A stretch of DNA of 13,910 bases from Oscillospiraceae bacterium (lineage in GTDB: Bacteria > Bacillota > Clostridia > Oscillospirales > Oscillospiraceae), in the NCBI GenBank assembly GCA_031282225.1, contig JAITEC010000117.1, forward strand, positions 1 to 13,910. Reading direction: 5' to 3'. Shown piece by piece: positions 1 through 6,161 of this stretch. Below the pieces are notes generated by a model. That model had not been told where the DNA came from. It saw nothing but the letters and a program-made list of their open reading frames with translations, and did no database searches. The position numbers and the translations under genes are program-made. Position 1 is the first letter of the stretch. Every line of letters begins with the position of its first letter.

Positions 1-151
1 CGCGGCACAGATACGCGCCCCTGCCGGGGCTCTTGCCCTTGGGATCGAGCGAGACCACGCCCTCCGGAGAGCGCACGACGCGAATGAGCTCGCGTTTTGG
101 CTTCATTTCGCGGCAACCGAGGCACAGCCGCACGGGCGCCTTCTTCTGCAT
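1..151 (-). CDS. ylxR: YlxR/RnpM family RNA-binding protein (partial, N-terminal 50 residues)
   Basis: Small RNA-binding protein (DUF448) encoded next to nusA in most Bacillota; the B. subtilis member has been reported to bind RNase P RNA and modulate its activity. The visible 50 residues contain the family signature: VRLCLGCR near residues 7-14, with the paired Cys residues, then the LIRVVRSPEG strand and the GRGAYLCR hallmark at the window edge. Family members are about 90 residues, so roughly half is missing beyond position 1. The ATG at 149-151 follows the nusA stop (160-162) by 8 bp, and a GGGAG ribosome binding site overlaps that stop, so translation is probably coupled to nusA. Identification is firm; completeness cannot be judged. 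Confidence 0.93.
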   Translation of the reverse strand, partial: MQKKAPVRLCLGCREMKPKRELIRVVRSPEGVVSLDPKGKSPGRGAYLCR

Positions 152-159
152 GCGGCTCC

Positions 160-1323
160 CTACTCCCCCAACTCTGGCACCGGCTCTTCTCGCTCCGGCT
201 CCATGTCGTAATCGATCTCGCTCCCGTTATCAAACTCCCGCCAGAACTCGTCTTGCGTATCGTCGTCCGCGTCGCCGAGCGAGGCGGGTTTTATGTCTAT
301 CTTATAGCCCGTGAGCCGGGCGGCGAGGCGGACGTTTTGCCCCTCCTTGCCTATTGCCAGGGACAACTGGTTGTCCGGAACCCATGCGCGGCACGACCTC
401 CCGTCGGGCAGTATCTTGACGCTGCGCACGCTCGCGGGCGCGAGCGCCGCGGAGATGTACTCCGCAGCGTCGTCGCTGTACTTGACTACGTCGATTTTCT
501 CGCCGCACAGCTCGTCTACTATCGTATTGACCCTGTCGCCCTTTGGACCCACGCACGCGCCCACGGGCTCCACGTTTTCGTCGTTTGACATCACGGCGAC
601 TTTTGTCCTGCTCCCCGCCTCGCGCGCGATGCTGCGTATTTCCACCGTTCCGTCGTATATTTCCGGCGATTCCAGCTCAAACAGCCGCCTCACAAGGCCC
701 GGGTGCGTGCGGGAAATGAGTATCCTCGGGCCCCGCGTCAGTTTTTTCACTTCCATGACGTAGACCTTCAGCCTATCCCCGTCCGCCACCACCTCTCCCG
801 GTATCTGTTCGCCGGTCGGCAGTATGGCTTCCATTGTCTCGGCGTTTGAGCTGAGCGAAACAGTTATGGCGCCTGTACGCGGATCCACGCGGGTCACAAC
901 GGCCGTCATTATCTCCCGCTCTTTTGACGCGAACTCACCGAATACCATGTTGCGTTCCGCCTCGCGAATGCCCTGTATGATGACTTGTTTTGCCGCCTGC
1001 GCGGCAATGCGCCCGAACTTGCCCGTCTCTACGGGCGTATTTATGATGTCCCCCACGGCCGCGCCCGCGTTGATAGCCCGCGCCTGTTCCAGCGAAAGTT
1101 CCGTGCCGGGAGCGGTCACGAAGTCCACTACCGTCTTCTGGATAAACATTTCAACCGTTCCGCGCGTGACATCGAAAATCACGCGGGCGTTGTCTCCGGA
1201 GTCGGGAAAATCCTTTCTCAGAGCCGCCAGCAGCGCCTGTTCGATTTTTTCCGCCATGTACTCCTTGGATATGCCCTTCTCCCTCTCGATATCCGCAAGG
1301 GCAGCAAAAAAATCAGCGTTCAT
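160..1323 (-). CDS. nusA: Transcription termination/antitermination factor NusA
   Basis: RNA polymerase-associated factor that promotes pausing and intrinsic termination and takes part in antitermination. The 387-residue protein has the standard layout: N-terminal RNAP-binding domain (about 1-125, starting NADFFAALADIEREKGISK), S1 RNA-binding domain (about 135-200), and two KH domains with GxxG loops GPKG at 259-262 and GKEG at 325-328. It ends in a strongly acidic tail (about 350-387). It lacks the extra C-terminal acidic repeats of E. coli NusA, as in Bacillota, where the protein is about 370 residues. The ATG at 1323 has an AAGGA site 10 nt upstream, directly after the rimP stop. It is the second gene of rimP-nusA-ylxR. 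Confidence 0.98.
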   Translation of the reverse strand: MNADFFAALADIEREKGISKEYMAEKIEQALLAALRKDFPDSGDNARVIFDVTRGTVEMFIQKTVVDFVTAPGTELSLEQARAINAGAAVGDIINTPVETGKFGRIAAQAAKQVIIQGIREAERNMVFGEFASKEREIMTAVVTRVDPRTGAITVSLSSNAETMEAILPTGEQIPGEVVADGDRLKVYVMEVKKLTRGPRILISRTHPGLVRRLFELESPEIYDGTVEIRSIAREAGSRTKVAVMSNDENVEPVGACVGPKGDRVNTIVDELCGEKIDVVKYSDDAAEYISAALAPASVRSVKILPDGRSCRAWVPDNQLSLAIGKEGQNVRLAARLTGYKIDIKPASLGDADDDTQDEFWREFDNGSEIDYDMEPEREEPVPELGE

Positions 1324-1338
1324 TTTGATAAATTCCTT

Positions 1339-1794
1339 TCACTGTATCCTGAGCCGCACGTTTGCAATCTCGTCTTTTTTAAATGCCCTCGCCTCGGCGC
1401 CGTCGTCTATCTCAATATCGCCGCCGTCATATCCGCAAAGCCGCCCAACAAACTCTTTCCGGCCGTCTTTCGCCTTGTACAGCTTGACCTCCACGAGGCT
1501 TCCCATGAACCGCTCGAAATCGGAAGGCCTCCGCAGGGGCCGCTCGGCGCCCGCCGACGAGACCTCGAATATATATCCGTCCGGCAGCAGGTGCTCATAT
1601 TCGTCGAGCGCGGGGTCGATCTGCCGGCTTATGTTCTCGCAGTGCTCTATGGATACGCCCTCCGGCCTGTCTATGAACACACGCAGGTACCATGTGCCGG
1701 CCTCTTTCACATACTCCACGTCCCAGAGCTCGCACCCGTGCTCCTCGCACGCCCTGCGCGCGATCTCGCCGACTGTTTGTACGATTTTGCTCAC
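1339..1794 (-). CDS. rimP: Ribosome maturation factor RimP
   Basis: Factor needed for 30S ribosomal subunit assembly in the cytoplasm. The start of the protein (SKIVQTVGEIARRACEEHGC), the strand ELWDVEYVKEAGTWYLRVFID, and the FEVSSAGAERPLRRPSDFERF segment (family FEVSSPGxxRPL, with Ala in place of the usual Pro) identify it; the C-terminal half forms the SH3-like domain. The frame is open further upstream to a GTG at 1818 (159 residues). I prefer the GTG at 1792-1794 (151 residues) because its MSKIVQ start lines up with B. subtilis YlxS and a GAGGGG sequence lies 12 nt upstream, whereas the 1818 start has no ribosome binding site. The spacing is long, so the start is not certain. nusA follows after 15 bp. 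Confidence 0.95.
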   Translation of the reverse strand: MSKIVQTVGEIARRACEEHGCELWDVEYVKEAGTWYLRVFIDRPEGVSIEHCENISRQIDPALDEYEHLLPDGYIFEVSSAGAERPLRRPSDFERFMGSLVEVKLYKAKDGRKEFVGRLCGYDGGDIEIDDGAEARAFKKDEIANVRLRIQ

Positions 1795-1836
1795 CGCCCG
1801 GCACCGCCCCTCGCTCACAAAGTTAAAATCCGCAAC

Positions 1837-1860
1837 AAAAAAAGTGGGGGATTTCCCACT
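1837..1860 (-). terminator. Terminator-like hairpin in the rimP leader (putative attenuator)
   Basis: Read on the minus strand, AGTGGG pairs with CCCACT (1855-1860 with 1843-1848) around a 6-nt loop, followed at once by seven T's (1837-1843). It starts about 15 nt after the expected transcription start and ends about 40 nt before the chosen rimP start. It can therefore act as an intrinsic terminator inside the leader, and also as a backstop for transcription arriving from the SGNH hydrolase gene. NusA autoregulation through a leader terminator has been described for the equivalent B. subtilis operon, which makes an attenuator likely here. Confidence 0.75.
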
Positions 1861-1881
1861 CCGAGACCCTTAGATACACGG

Positions 1882-1910
1882 ATTGTACCACGTTTTTTCA
1901 TCGTTTGCAA
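1882..1910 (-). promoter_or_regulatory. Sigma-A type promoter of rimP-nusA-ylxR
   Basis: On the minus strand the -35 box TTGCAA (1905-1910) and the -10 box TACAAT (1882-1887) are separated by exactly 17 bp. The expected start of transcription is near 1875, giving a leader of about 80 nt that begins almost directly with the hairpin at 1837-1860. Confidence 0.8.
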
Positions 1911-1940
1911 TAGGGAAATAAGCCGAACGACGTTATATTC

Positions 1941-1962
1941 TTTAGTATGACTTTAGTATGAC
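1941..1962. repeat. 11-bp perfect tandem duplication over the SGNH hydrolase stop codon
   Basis: TTTAGTATGAC occurs twice head to tail (1941-1951 and 1952-1962, plus-strand reading). The first bases of the second copy supply the TAA stop (1953-1955) of the hydrolase. The first copy repeats the same bases downstream of the stop. It looks like a small slippage duplication in the spacer before the rimP promoter; no function is implied. Confidence 0.7.
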
Positions 1963-2789
1963 AATAAAGGAGGGCGCGGTTTCCATCCGCTCTCTCCGAT
2001 AGTTTCTATTATTTTGTCCATCCATATGGCGTAGCCCTCCGGCGCGAGATGTATGCCATCGACAAACAGCCCGTCGTACATCTGCCCGCTGTCGTCCGCG
2101 TAATAGCGCGCGATGTCCAGGTAGCTCACGTTTCGATACCCGTCATATTTCATGATGATCCCGTTCGCCTCGGATATCTTGGAGGCGAGGCCGGCAGTGC
2201 CGCCGTTGTAAGCGCTGGGCAGTATCGAACAGAGTATTATCTTTGATTTTGGCGAGCGGCTGTGCAAGATTTCTATAATTTCCCCTATGCCGGCCGCTAC
2301 GGACTGCGCGGCATCGGCAGTGAACAGGAGATTGTTCGTCCCTACCATCAGGACAATGAACCTGGGCTTTGTACCGACGGGGAATTCCCCGTTTTCAAGC
2401 CGCCAGATCACGTTTTGTGTCTTGTCCGACCCGAACCCGAGGTTTAGTATCCTGTCGCCGTACCTCCGGCGCAGCTCTTGCCACGCCTCCTGTCCTTCCT
2501 CTTCCCACCGCTGCGTAATACTGTCTCCGATAAACACTATTTGGGGATTGTCCCGTATCTCGCCCGCTTTTTCGCCGTGCCTGTCGAGCCACCACTGCTC
2601 AGAACCGCTCATCGGCACAACCGCCGGGTCCCCGGGCGCCACGTCCGGCACCGGCATCACGTCTCCTGCGTCCGCCTGCCCCCCCGGCGCCGCCGGGCGC
2701 AGCGCTACCGGCTCAAGCATCGCCTTCAATCCGTCTTTATTGGCTATAATGCATATTATCAATAATACGGCTCTCAAAAAGCCTTTCAT
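1953..2789 (-). CDS. SGNH/GDSL-family lipase/esterase (PAF-acetylhydrolase-like), probably exported
   Basis: Serine esterase-type hydrolase of 278 residues, most like the GDSL_2 (PAF acetylhydrolase beta/gamma-like) branch. The four family blocks are all present: FIGDSIT with nucleophile Ser90; GFGSD at about 118-122 (oxyanion Gly); VGTNN with Asn near 152-153; and the VDGIHLAPEG block with Asp244 and His247. It is therefore probably active. The N-terminus (MKGFLRAVLLIICIIA) is a short hydrophobic stretch, consistent with a signal peptide or membrane anchor, followed by a Pro/Ala/Gly-rich linker (about 28-60). The natural substrate cannot be read from the sequence; related proteins deacylate lipids or cell-wall glycans. 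It has its own promoter (2853-2881) and no clear terminator before the rimP promoter region. Confidence 0.9.
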   Translation of the reverse strand: MKGFLRAVLLIICIIANKDGLKAMLEPVALRPAAPGGQADAGDVMPVPDVAPGDPAVVPMSGSEQWWLDRHGEKAGEIRDNPQIVFIGDSITQRWEEEGQEAWQELRRRYGDRILNLGFGSDKTQNVIWRLENGEFPVGTKPRFIVLMVGTNNLLFTADAAQSVAAGIGEIIEILHSRSPKSKIILCSILPSAYNGGTAGLASKISEANGIIMKYDGYRNVSYLDIARYYADDSGQMYDGLFVDGIHLAPEGYAIWMDKIIETIGESGWKPRPPLLSY

Positions 2790-2852
2790 ACGGTCAATTC
2801 ACTTCATCCCGCCCACGCCGAGCCTGCCGCGCGGCATTTTTTCGACATATTT

Positions 2853-2881
2853 ATTTTATGCAAAACGGATCTGTTTGTCAA
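2853..2881 (-). promoter_or_regulatory. Near-consensus sigma-A promoter of the SGNH hydrolase gene
   Basis: Minus-strand -35 box TTGACA (2876-2881, perfect consensus) and -10 box TAAAAT (2853-2858), with a 17-bp spacer. The leader to the ATG at 2789 is about 55 nt. The ribosome binding site of the gene is weak (GGGATGAAG region). The -35 box overlaps a possible opposing -35 (TTGTCA, 2875-2880) for the regulator at 2965. Confidence 0.8.
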
Positions 2882-2904
2882 GCCGCTTTATAGCTGAATA
2901 AATT
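2875..2904 (+). promoter_or_regulatory. Possible divergent promoter of the Xre regulator
   Basis: Plus-strand TTGTCA (2875-2880, five of six consensus bases) and TAAATT (2899-2904, four of six) with an 18-bp spacer. If real, it shares its -35 region face to face with the hydrolase promoter, so the two would compete for polymerase. The -10 match is mediocre and this call is tentative. Confidence 0.35.
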
Positions 2905-2941
2905 CGTTGCGAGCGTCACAACGCGAGAACTAAGCCTTCGT

Positions 2942-2978
2942 ATCTCGTTTGTTACGGCGCAGCCGTGACAAACGAGAT
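2942..2978. repeat. 37-bp near-perfect palindrome over the regulator's start codons
   Basis: Arms ATCTCGTTTGT (2942-2952) and ACAAACGAGAT (2968-2978) are exact reverse complements. Inside them ACGGC (2954-2958) pairs with GCCGT (2962-2966) around the 3-nt loop GCA, with only a T/G opposition (2953/2967), which would be a wobble pair in RNA. No T-run follows on either strand, so it is not a standard intrinsic terminator. Both candidate starts of the regulator, GTG 2965-2967 and ATG 2977-2979, lie inside it. It could be an operator, an mRNA hairpin that hides the start, or the end of a small mobile or repetitive palindromic element. Confidence 0.85.
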
Positions 2979-3318
2979 GATTCGTTTGAATGAAATCTTG
3001 ACTAAAACAAATACGACAATATACAAGCTCGCCAAAAATAGCGGCATCCCATATACGACCGTGCGCGATATTTGCAGCGGAAATACCAAGATAGAAAAAT
3101 GCTCCGGAGAAACGCTGTATAAACTCGCGAAAACTCTTGATGTTCCAATTGAAATGCTCCTTGACGACGCCATGGAATACCGCCCGGGCTTTGAGTGGTA
3201 CAAAAGCCAGGTTTGCCATCTTGTCAAAAGCATGGGCGATTTGGACTTTCTCATCAACGCGCTCGAATCGGGCAAAATCCGCAAGCTGGCGGCGCCCTCG
3301 GCCCAAACAGCACTTTGA
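2965..3318 (+). CDS. Xre/Cro-type helix-turn-helix regulator, probably truncated at the C-terminus
   Basis: DNA-binding protein of 117 residues. The HTH occupies about residues 7-66: the YKLAKNSGIPYTTVRDICSG segment carries helices 2 and 3, and LYKLAKTLDVPIEMLL is the closing helix. It resembles Clostridia Xre-type proteins that, as I recall them, continue after a VCHxVKxxGDxDFIIxxLE segment (here about 83-102, VCHLVKSMGDLDFLINALES) for roughly another 80-100 residues. Here that part is lacking and the protein ends in an unrelated AAPSAQTAL tail next to the LRR remnant, so I infer 3' truncation by a rearrangement. The coding region is noticeably more AT-rich than its neighbours up to about 3285. 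No ribosome binding site is visible for GTG 2965 or for ATG 2977. Whether it is still functional is unknown. Confidence 0.6.
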   Translation: MTNEMIRLNEILTKTNTTIYKLAKNSGIPYTTVRDICSGNTKIEKCSGETLYKLAKTLDVPIEMLLDDAMEYRPGFEWYKSQVCHLVKSMGDLDFLINALESGKIRKLAAPSAQTAL

Positions 3319-3327
3319 AGCCGCCGC

Positions 3328-3612
3328 TGGATTTCCGGACAAACGCGAATCTACCCCTGCCGACAAACCCGACAGCGGGGAGACATCAGCGATGTTATTG
3401 TAGCCGAGGTCAAGGATTTCGAGTTCCGTCAGGTCCGCCAATGGCGTTACATCGGTTATTTGATTGCCGTTGAGGTATAGCTGCCGCAACTGTGTGAGTC
3501 CCGACAGTGTGGTAAGGTCTGAGATAGGTCGCTTGCCTTTATCGTAACATTTGTTGATATATAATTGCTGCTGCCATATCCAGAACATTGGGCATCTGTA
3601 CCCTGCGGACAC
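3328..3612 (-). pseudogene. Decayed leucine-rich-repeat (internalin-type) gene fragment
   Basis: Read on the minus strand from 3525 to 3328 the sequence encodes three in-register 22-residue LRRs. They begin ISDLTTLSGLTQLRQLYL, ITDVTPLADLTELEILDL and IADVSPLSGLSAGVDSRL; the third is degenerate. This is the SDS22/internalin-like repeat common in cell-surface proteins of Clostridia. Repeats are preceded by only about 29 residues of unrecognisable sequence from a GTG at 3612, with no signal peptide. The frame then runs on without a stop to 2878, but that extension is simply the antisense of the Xre gene. I therefore read this as a fragment that has lost both ends, joined to the regulator at about 3290-3330. 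Another short frame (3456-3689) covers the upstream stretch without recognisable content. Confidence 0.6.
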
Positions 3613-3707
3613 GCTGTCGCCGCGCCGCTGAGATTGTTCTTATTGGAATATGCGTAAACAGACACGGTCACCCTTGGCGCACCCGACATTTCAAACGTTT
3701 CAAATAG
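3613..3707. other. Unassigned spacer between LRR remnant and acyltransferase
   Basis: The stretch between the acyltransferase stop and the LRR remnant holds no recognisable gene, terminator or promoter. A minus-strand ATG at 3689 opens a frame reading SGAPRVTVSVYAYSNKNN, but it lacks a ribosome binding site and resembles nothing I know. It may be a frameshifted upstream part of the LRR gene. Confidence 0.4.
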
Positions 3708-4748
3708 TTATCCGCGCCTTATCGCGCCCCTGCACCAATCCGCCGCGTACGCGAGCGCGAACGGGACGGCGAACGATGGGGCGGCTATGAATATGAAGCG
3801 GATAAGGGGCGATAGGCTTGGGAATATCGCGTCTATTGCCCGCGTTGTTATCACAAGCACCAGGACGTGCGACAGATAGACGGAAAACGTCCGCGCGTGC
3901 AGCGACTCCACCGCGCGGGCGAGCTTTCCGCTGAGAGGGCGCAGGGTCTCGGCTGCGGCAAATAGCGCGACGACGGCGCAGCTGCGGTAGAGTATGTGGA
4001 CATACTCGGAAAGGCGGTAGACAGATGCGCCCATCGCCGCGCGATACATCATGGGCAGATGCAAGGCGGCGACGGCGGCAAACGCCGCTATGAGCCAAGC
4101 CGCGCGCTTCTTGGCAAAACGCGTGAAATTTTCAAAGCACAGCCCGCAATATACCCCGAGCATCCAATATATCATGTACATCGGGAAGAAATAGTCAGCC
4201 GGCATGGGCATAAGCTCCGCCGGGAAATATATCTGGAAATACTTCGCGGCCGCCGTCACGAGCAGCGCCGCAACCAGCCCGGGAACAGGCTTTACGCGCC
4301 GTGCAAACTTTGCCAGCAGCGGCGTTATCAGGTAAAACTGCATGACGATTATTACGAAGTAAAACTGCGCCGAGAGCGTGCCGTTTAATATGTAGACGAG
4401 CAGGTCGCCAAAACGAAATGGGAAATAATGGGCGACAAACGTGAAGAACGCGTAATACACAGCCGTCCATATGACATATGGCGCATACACGCGCCTTAAC
4501 CTGCCCAGCATGAATCGCCCGTACTCAAACGGCGCCGCCTCATATTTCAAGGTTTGCTTCATCGCGCTCATAAACACAAACCCCGGCATTGCGAACGACA
4601 GGAAATGCACGCTCACCAGCATGAGTTTAGTAAAACGCCCGGCCACGCCTCCGCCGATATATCCGGCGGCGACGTGCAAAAATATCACAATAAGACACAG
4701 CGCCGTCTCGCAAACAGTCACGCTCCCGCTGCGCACCCGCCCGTTCAA
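3708..4748 (-). CDS. Membrane acyltransferase, acyltransferase-3 family
   Basis: Integral membrane protein of about 346 residues with some ten hydrophobic segments, belonging to the acyltransferase-3 family (the OatA/WecH-type membrane part) that transfers acetyl or similar groups to sugars of cell-surface polymers. The first membrane helix carries the family's conserved His (His25, in CLIVIFLHV). Further family traits are the GRLRRVYAPYVIW segment (about 82-94) and the QFYFVIIVMQFYLITPLL helix (about 127-144). No SGNH domain is fused to it. The TTG at 4746-4748 overlaps the TGA stop of the permease gene (4745-4747), which points to coupled translation; GTG codons at residues 5 and 10 are alternatives. 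Its acceptor substrate cannot be told from the sequence. Confidence 0.85.
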   Translation of the reverse strand: MNGRVRSGSVTVCETALCLIVIFLHVAAGYIGGGVAGRFTKLMLVSVHFLSFAMPGFVFMSAMKQTLKYEAAPFEYGRFMLGRLRRVYAPYVIWTAVYYAFFTFVAHYFPFRFGDLLVYILNGTLSAQFYFVIIVMQFYLITPLLAKFARRVKPVPGLVAALLVTAAAKYFQIYFPAELMPMPADYFFPMYMIYWMLGVYCGLCFENFTRFAKKRAAWLIAAFAAVAALHLPMMYRAAMGASVYRLSEYVHILYRSCAVVALFAAAETLRPLSGKLARAVESLHARTFSVYLSHVLVLVITTRAIDAIFPSLSPLIRFIFIAAPSFAVPFALAYAADWCRGAIRRG

Positions 4749-6112
4749 GGTTTTTTAACGGCGGCTTGCAATATGAAATTCAAGACGAACAGAAGCGTGG
4801 ACACCGCGAGTATCGGGTGGATATCCCGCGACTGGCGCTTGCACAGCTTGACGACGCAGTAGAAGATGAAAGCCGCCGCAATGCCGTAGGTAATGCTGTA
4901 GGCGAGCGCCATGAACGCGCCCGCAAAAAACGCCGGGATGGCCTCGTCCAGGTTCGACCACTTTACGTCTATAAATGACGACATCATCATAATCCCTACC
5001 ACCACGAGCGCCGGGCTCGTCGCGGCGGAGGGTATGGCACTTACAAAGTTGGCTAAAAACGCACTCGCTATGAAGCAGGCCGCCACCACAACGCTCGTGA
5101 GCCCCGTGCGCCCACCCGCGCCGATGCCCGCCGCGCTCTCGACGTATGTCGTTGTATTAGATGTTCCGAATATTGCGCCCACGGACGTCGCTATGGCGTC
5201 CGCGAACAGCGCCTTGTCCATCTTCGTCTTAAAGCCCACGCTGTGCTCCATCGCCTTTTCGTCCTTTTCGCTGAATATCCCGCTGCGCCGGCCTGTTCCA
5301 ATGAACGTGCCTATCGTGTCGAACGTATCGGAGATAGAAAACGAGAATATGGTGACTATGGCGGTGAGCGCTACGGACGCTCCGCCCGAGAACAGAGAGC
5401 CCATGCCCTCTTTTGTGAATATGACGCCGAACGTGGAGGGCAGTGCGCGGCAGGCCTCGACAAAGCTCACTGAATCCCCCGCTACGGTGACGCCCATAGG
5501 TATGCCTATGACGGCTGAGGCAATTATGCTTATCAGTATGGCGCCCTTTACCTTGAGCGTCAGTAGGATTATGACGAGGAATAGTCCTATGAGGAACAGC
5601 CACAGCGCGGGCGTGTCCAGGTTAGCCATGGCCGGCACGGCGCCGCCCACACTGACAAGCCCCGCGTTTAGCAGCCCTATGTACGCGATGAATATGCCTA
5701 TGCCCCCGGAGATCGCGTGCTGCAGGGGCTTGGGTATGGCCCTTATTATGTGTTTGCGCAGCTTCGTGACGGTTATGAGGATGTTTATGATCCCGCAGAT
5801 GAACACCATCGACAGCGCGTGCTGCCACGTGTAGCCAAAGCCCAGGCAGACCGTGTACACAAAAAACGCGTTGAGCCCCATCCCGGGTGCCTGCGCGTAC
5901 GGCACGTTCGCGAACAGTCCCATGACAAGCGTCCCTATTACCGCCGAGATAATTGTCGCCAGGAACACGGCGCCCCACTCCATGCCGGATCCGGAGAGTA
6001 TCGCAGGGTTGACAGCAATGATGTACGCCATCGCGAAGAACGTTGTGAGGCCCGCCATGACCTCCGTGCCGACTTTCGTCTTGTTTTCCCTGAGCCTGAA
6101 TATCTTGTCCAT
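4745..6112 (-). CDS. AzgA-type adenine/guanine/hypoxanthine permease (NCS2)
   Basis: Proton-coupled uptake of purine bases across the cytoplasmic membrane; AzgA/PbuG-PbuO branch of the NCS2 family. The protein of 455 residues is of family length with about 12-14 membrane segments. Diagnostic features, numbered from the chosen Met, are GLTTFFAMAYIIAVNPAIL near 21-39, GMGLNAFF near 77-84, the SDTFDTIGT motif at about 261-269, and the GTSNTTTYVESAAGIGAG motif from about 316. The frame is open to a GTG at 6121, but I choose the ATG at 6110-6112: GGAG sits 10 nt upstream of it, while it is only 1 nt from the GTG. No purine riboswitch is present, although relatives often have one. The gene is translationally linked to the acyltransferase downstream. 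The exact purine specificity is not resolved. Confidence 0.93.
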   Translation of the reverse strand: MDKIFRLRENKTKVGTEVMAGLTTFFAMAYIIAVNPAILSGSGMEWGAVFLATIISAVIGTLVMGLFANVPYAQAPGMGLNAFFVYTVCLGFGYTWQHALSMVFICGIINILITVTKLRKHIIRAIPKPLQHAISGGIGIFIAYIGLLNAGLVSVGGAVPAMANLDTPALWLFLIGLFLVIILLTLKVKGAILISIIASAVIGIPMGVTVAGDSVSFVEACRALPSTFGVIFTKEGMGSLFSGGASVALTAIVTIFSFSISDTFDTIGTFIGTGRRSGIFSEKDEKAMEHSVGFKTKMDKALFADAIATSVGAIFGTSNTTTYVESAAGIGAGGRTGLTSVVVAACFIASAFLANFVSAIPSAATSPALVVVGIMMMSSFIDVKWSNLDEAIPAFFAGAFMALAYSITYGIAAAFIFYCVVKLCKRQSRDIHPILAVSTLLFVLNFILQAAVKKP

Positions 6113-6161
6113 AATACGCACGCTCCACAGATAAATTTAGCACCGTCGCCCAGCGGCCGCC

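Noticed and set aside
824..1873. Long plus-strand open frame (349 codons) opposite nusA and rimP
   Set aside because: It is the antisense shadow of two well-conserved genes, with Ser-rich low-complexity translation and no recognisable domain.
2965..3318. Antitoxin half of a toxin-antitoxin pair
   Set aside because: The HTH type would fit, but no toxin-like frame is adjacent on either strand; the neighbours are an SGNH hydrolase and an LRR fragment.
2790..3707. Insertion sequence or prophage remnant in the accessory patch
   Set aside because: No transposase, integrase, terminal inverted repeats bounding the region, or target-site duplication could be seen; only the isolated palindrome is present.
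4911..5834. Plus-strand open frame of 307 codons opposite the purine permease
   Set aside because: Antisense of a conserved membrane protein; Met/Pro/Thr-rich translation without family features.
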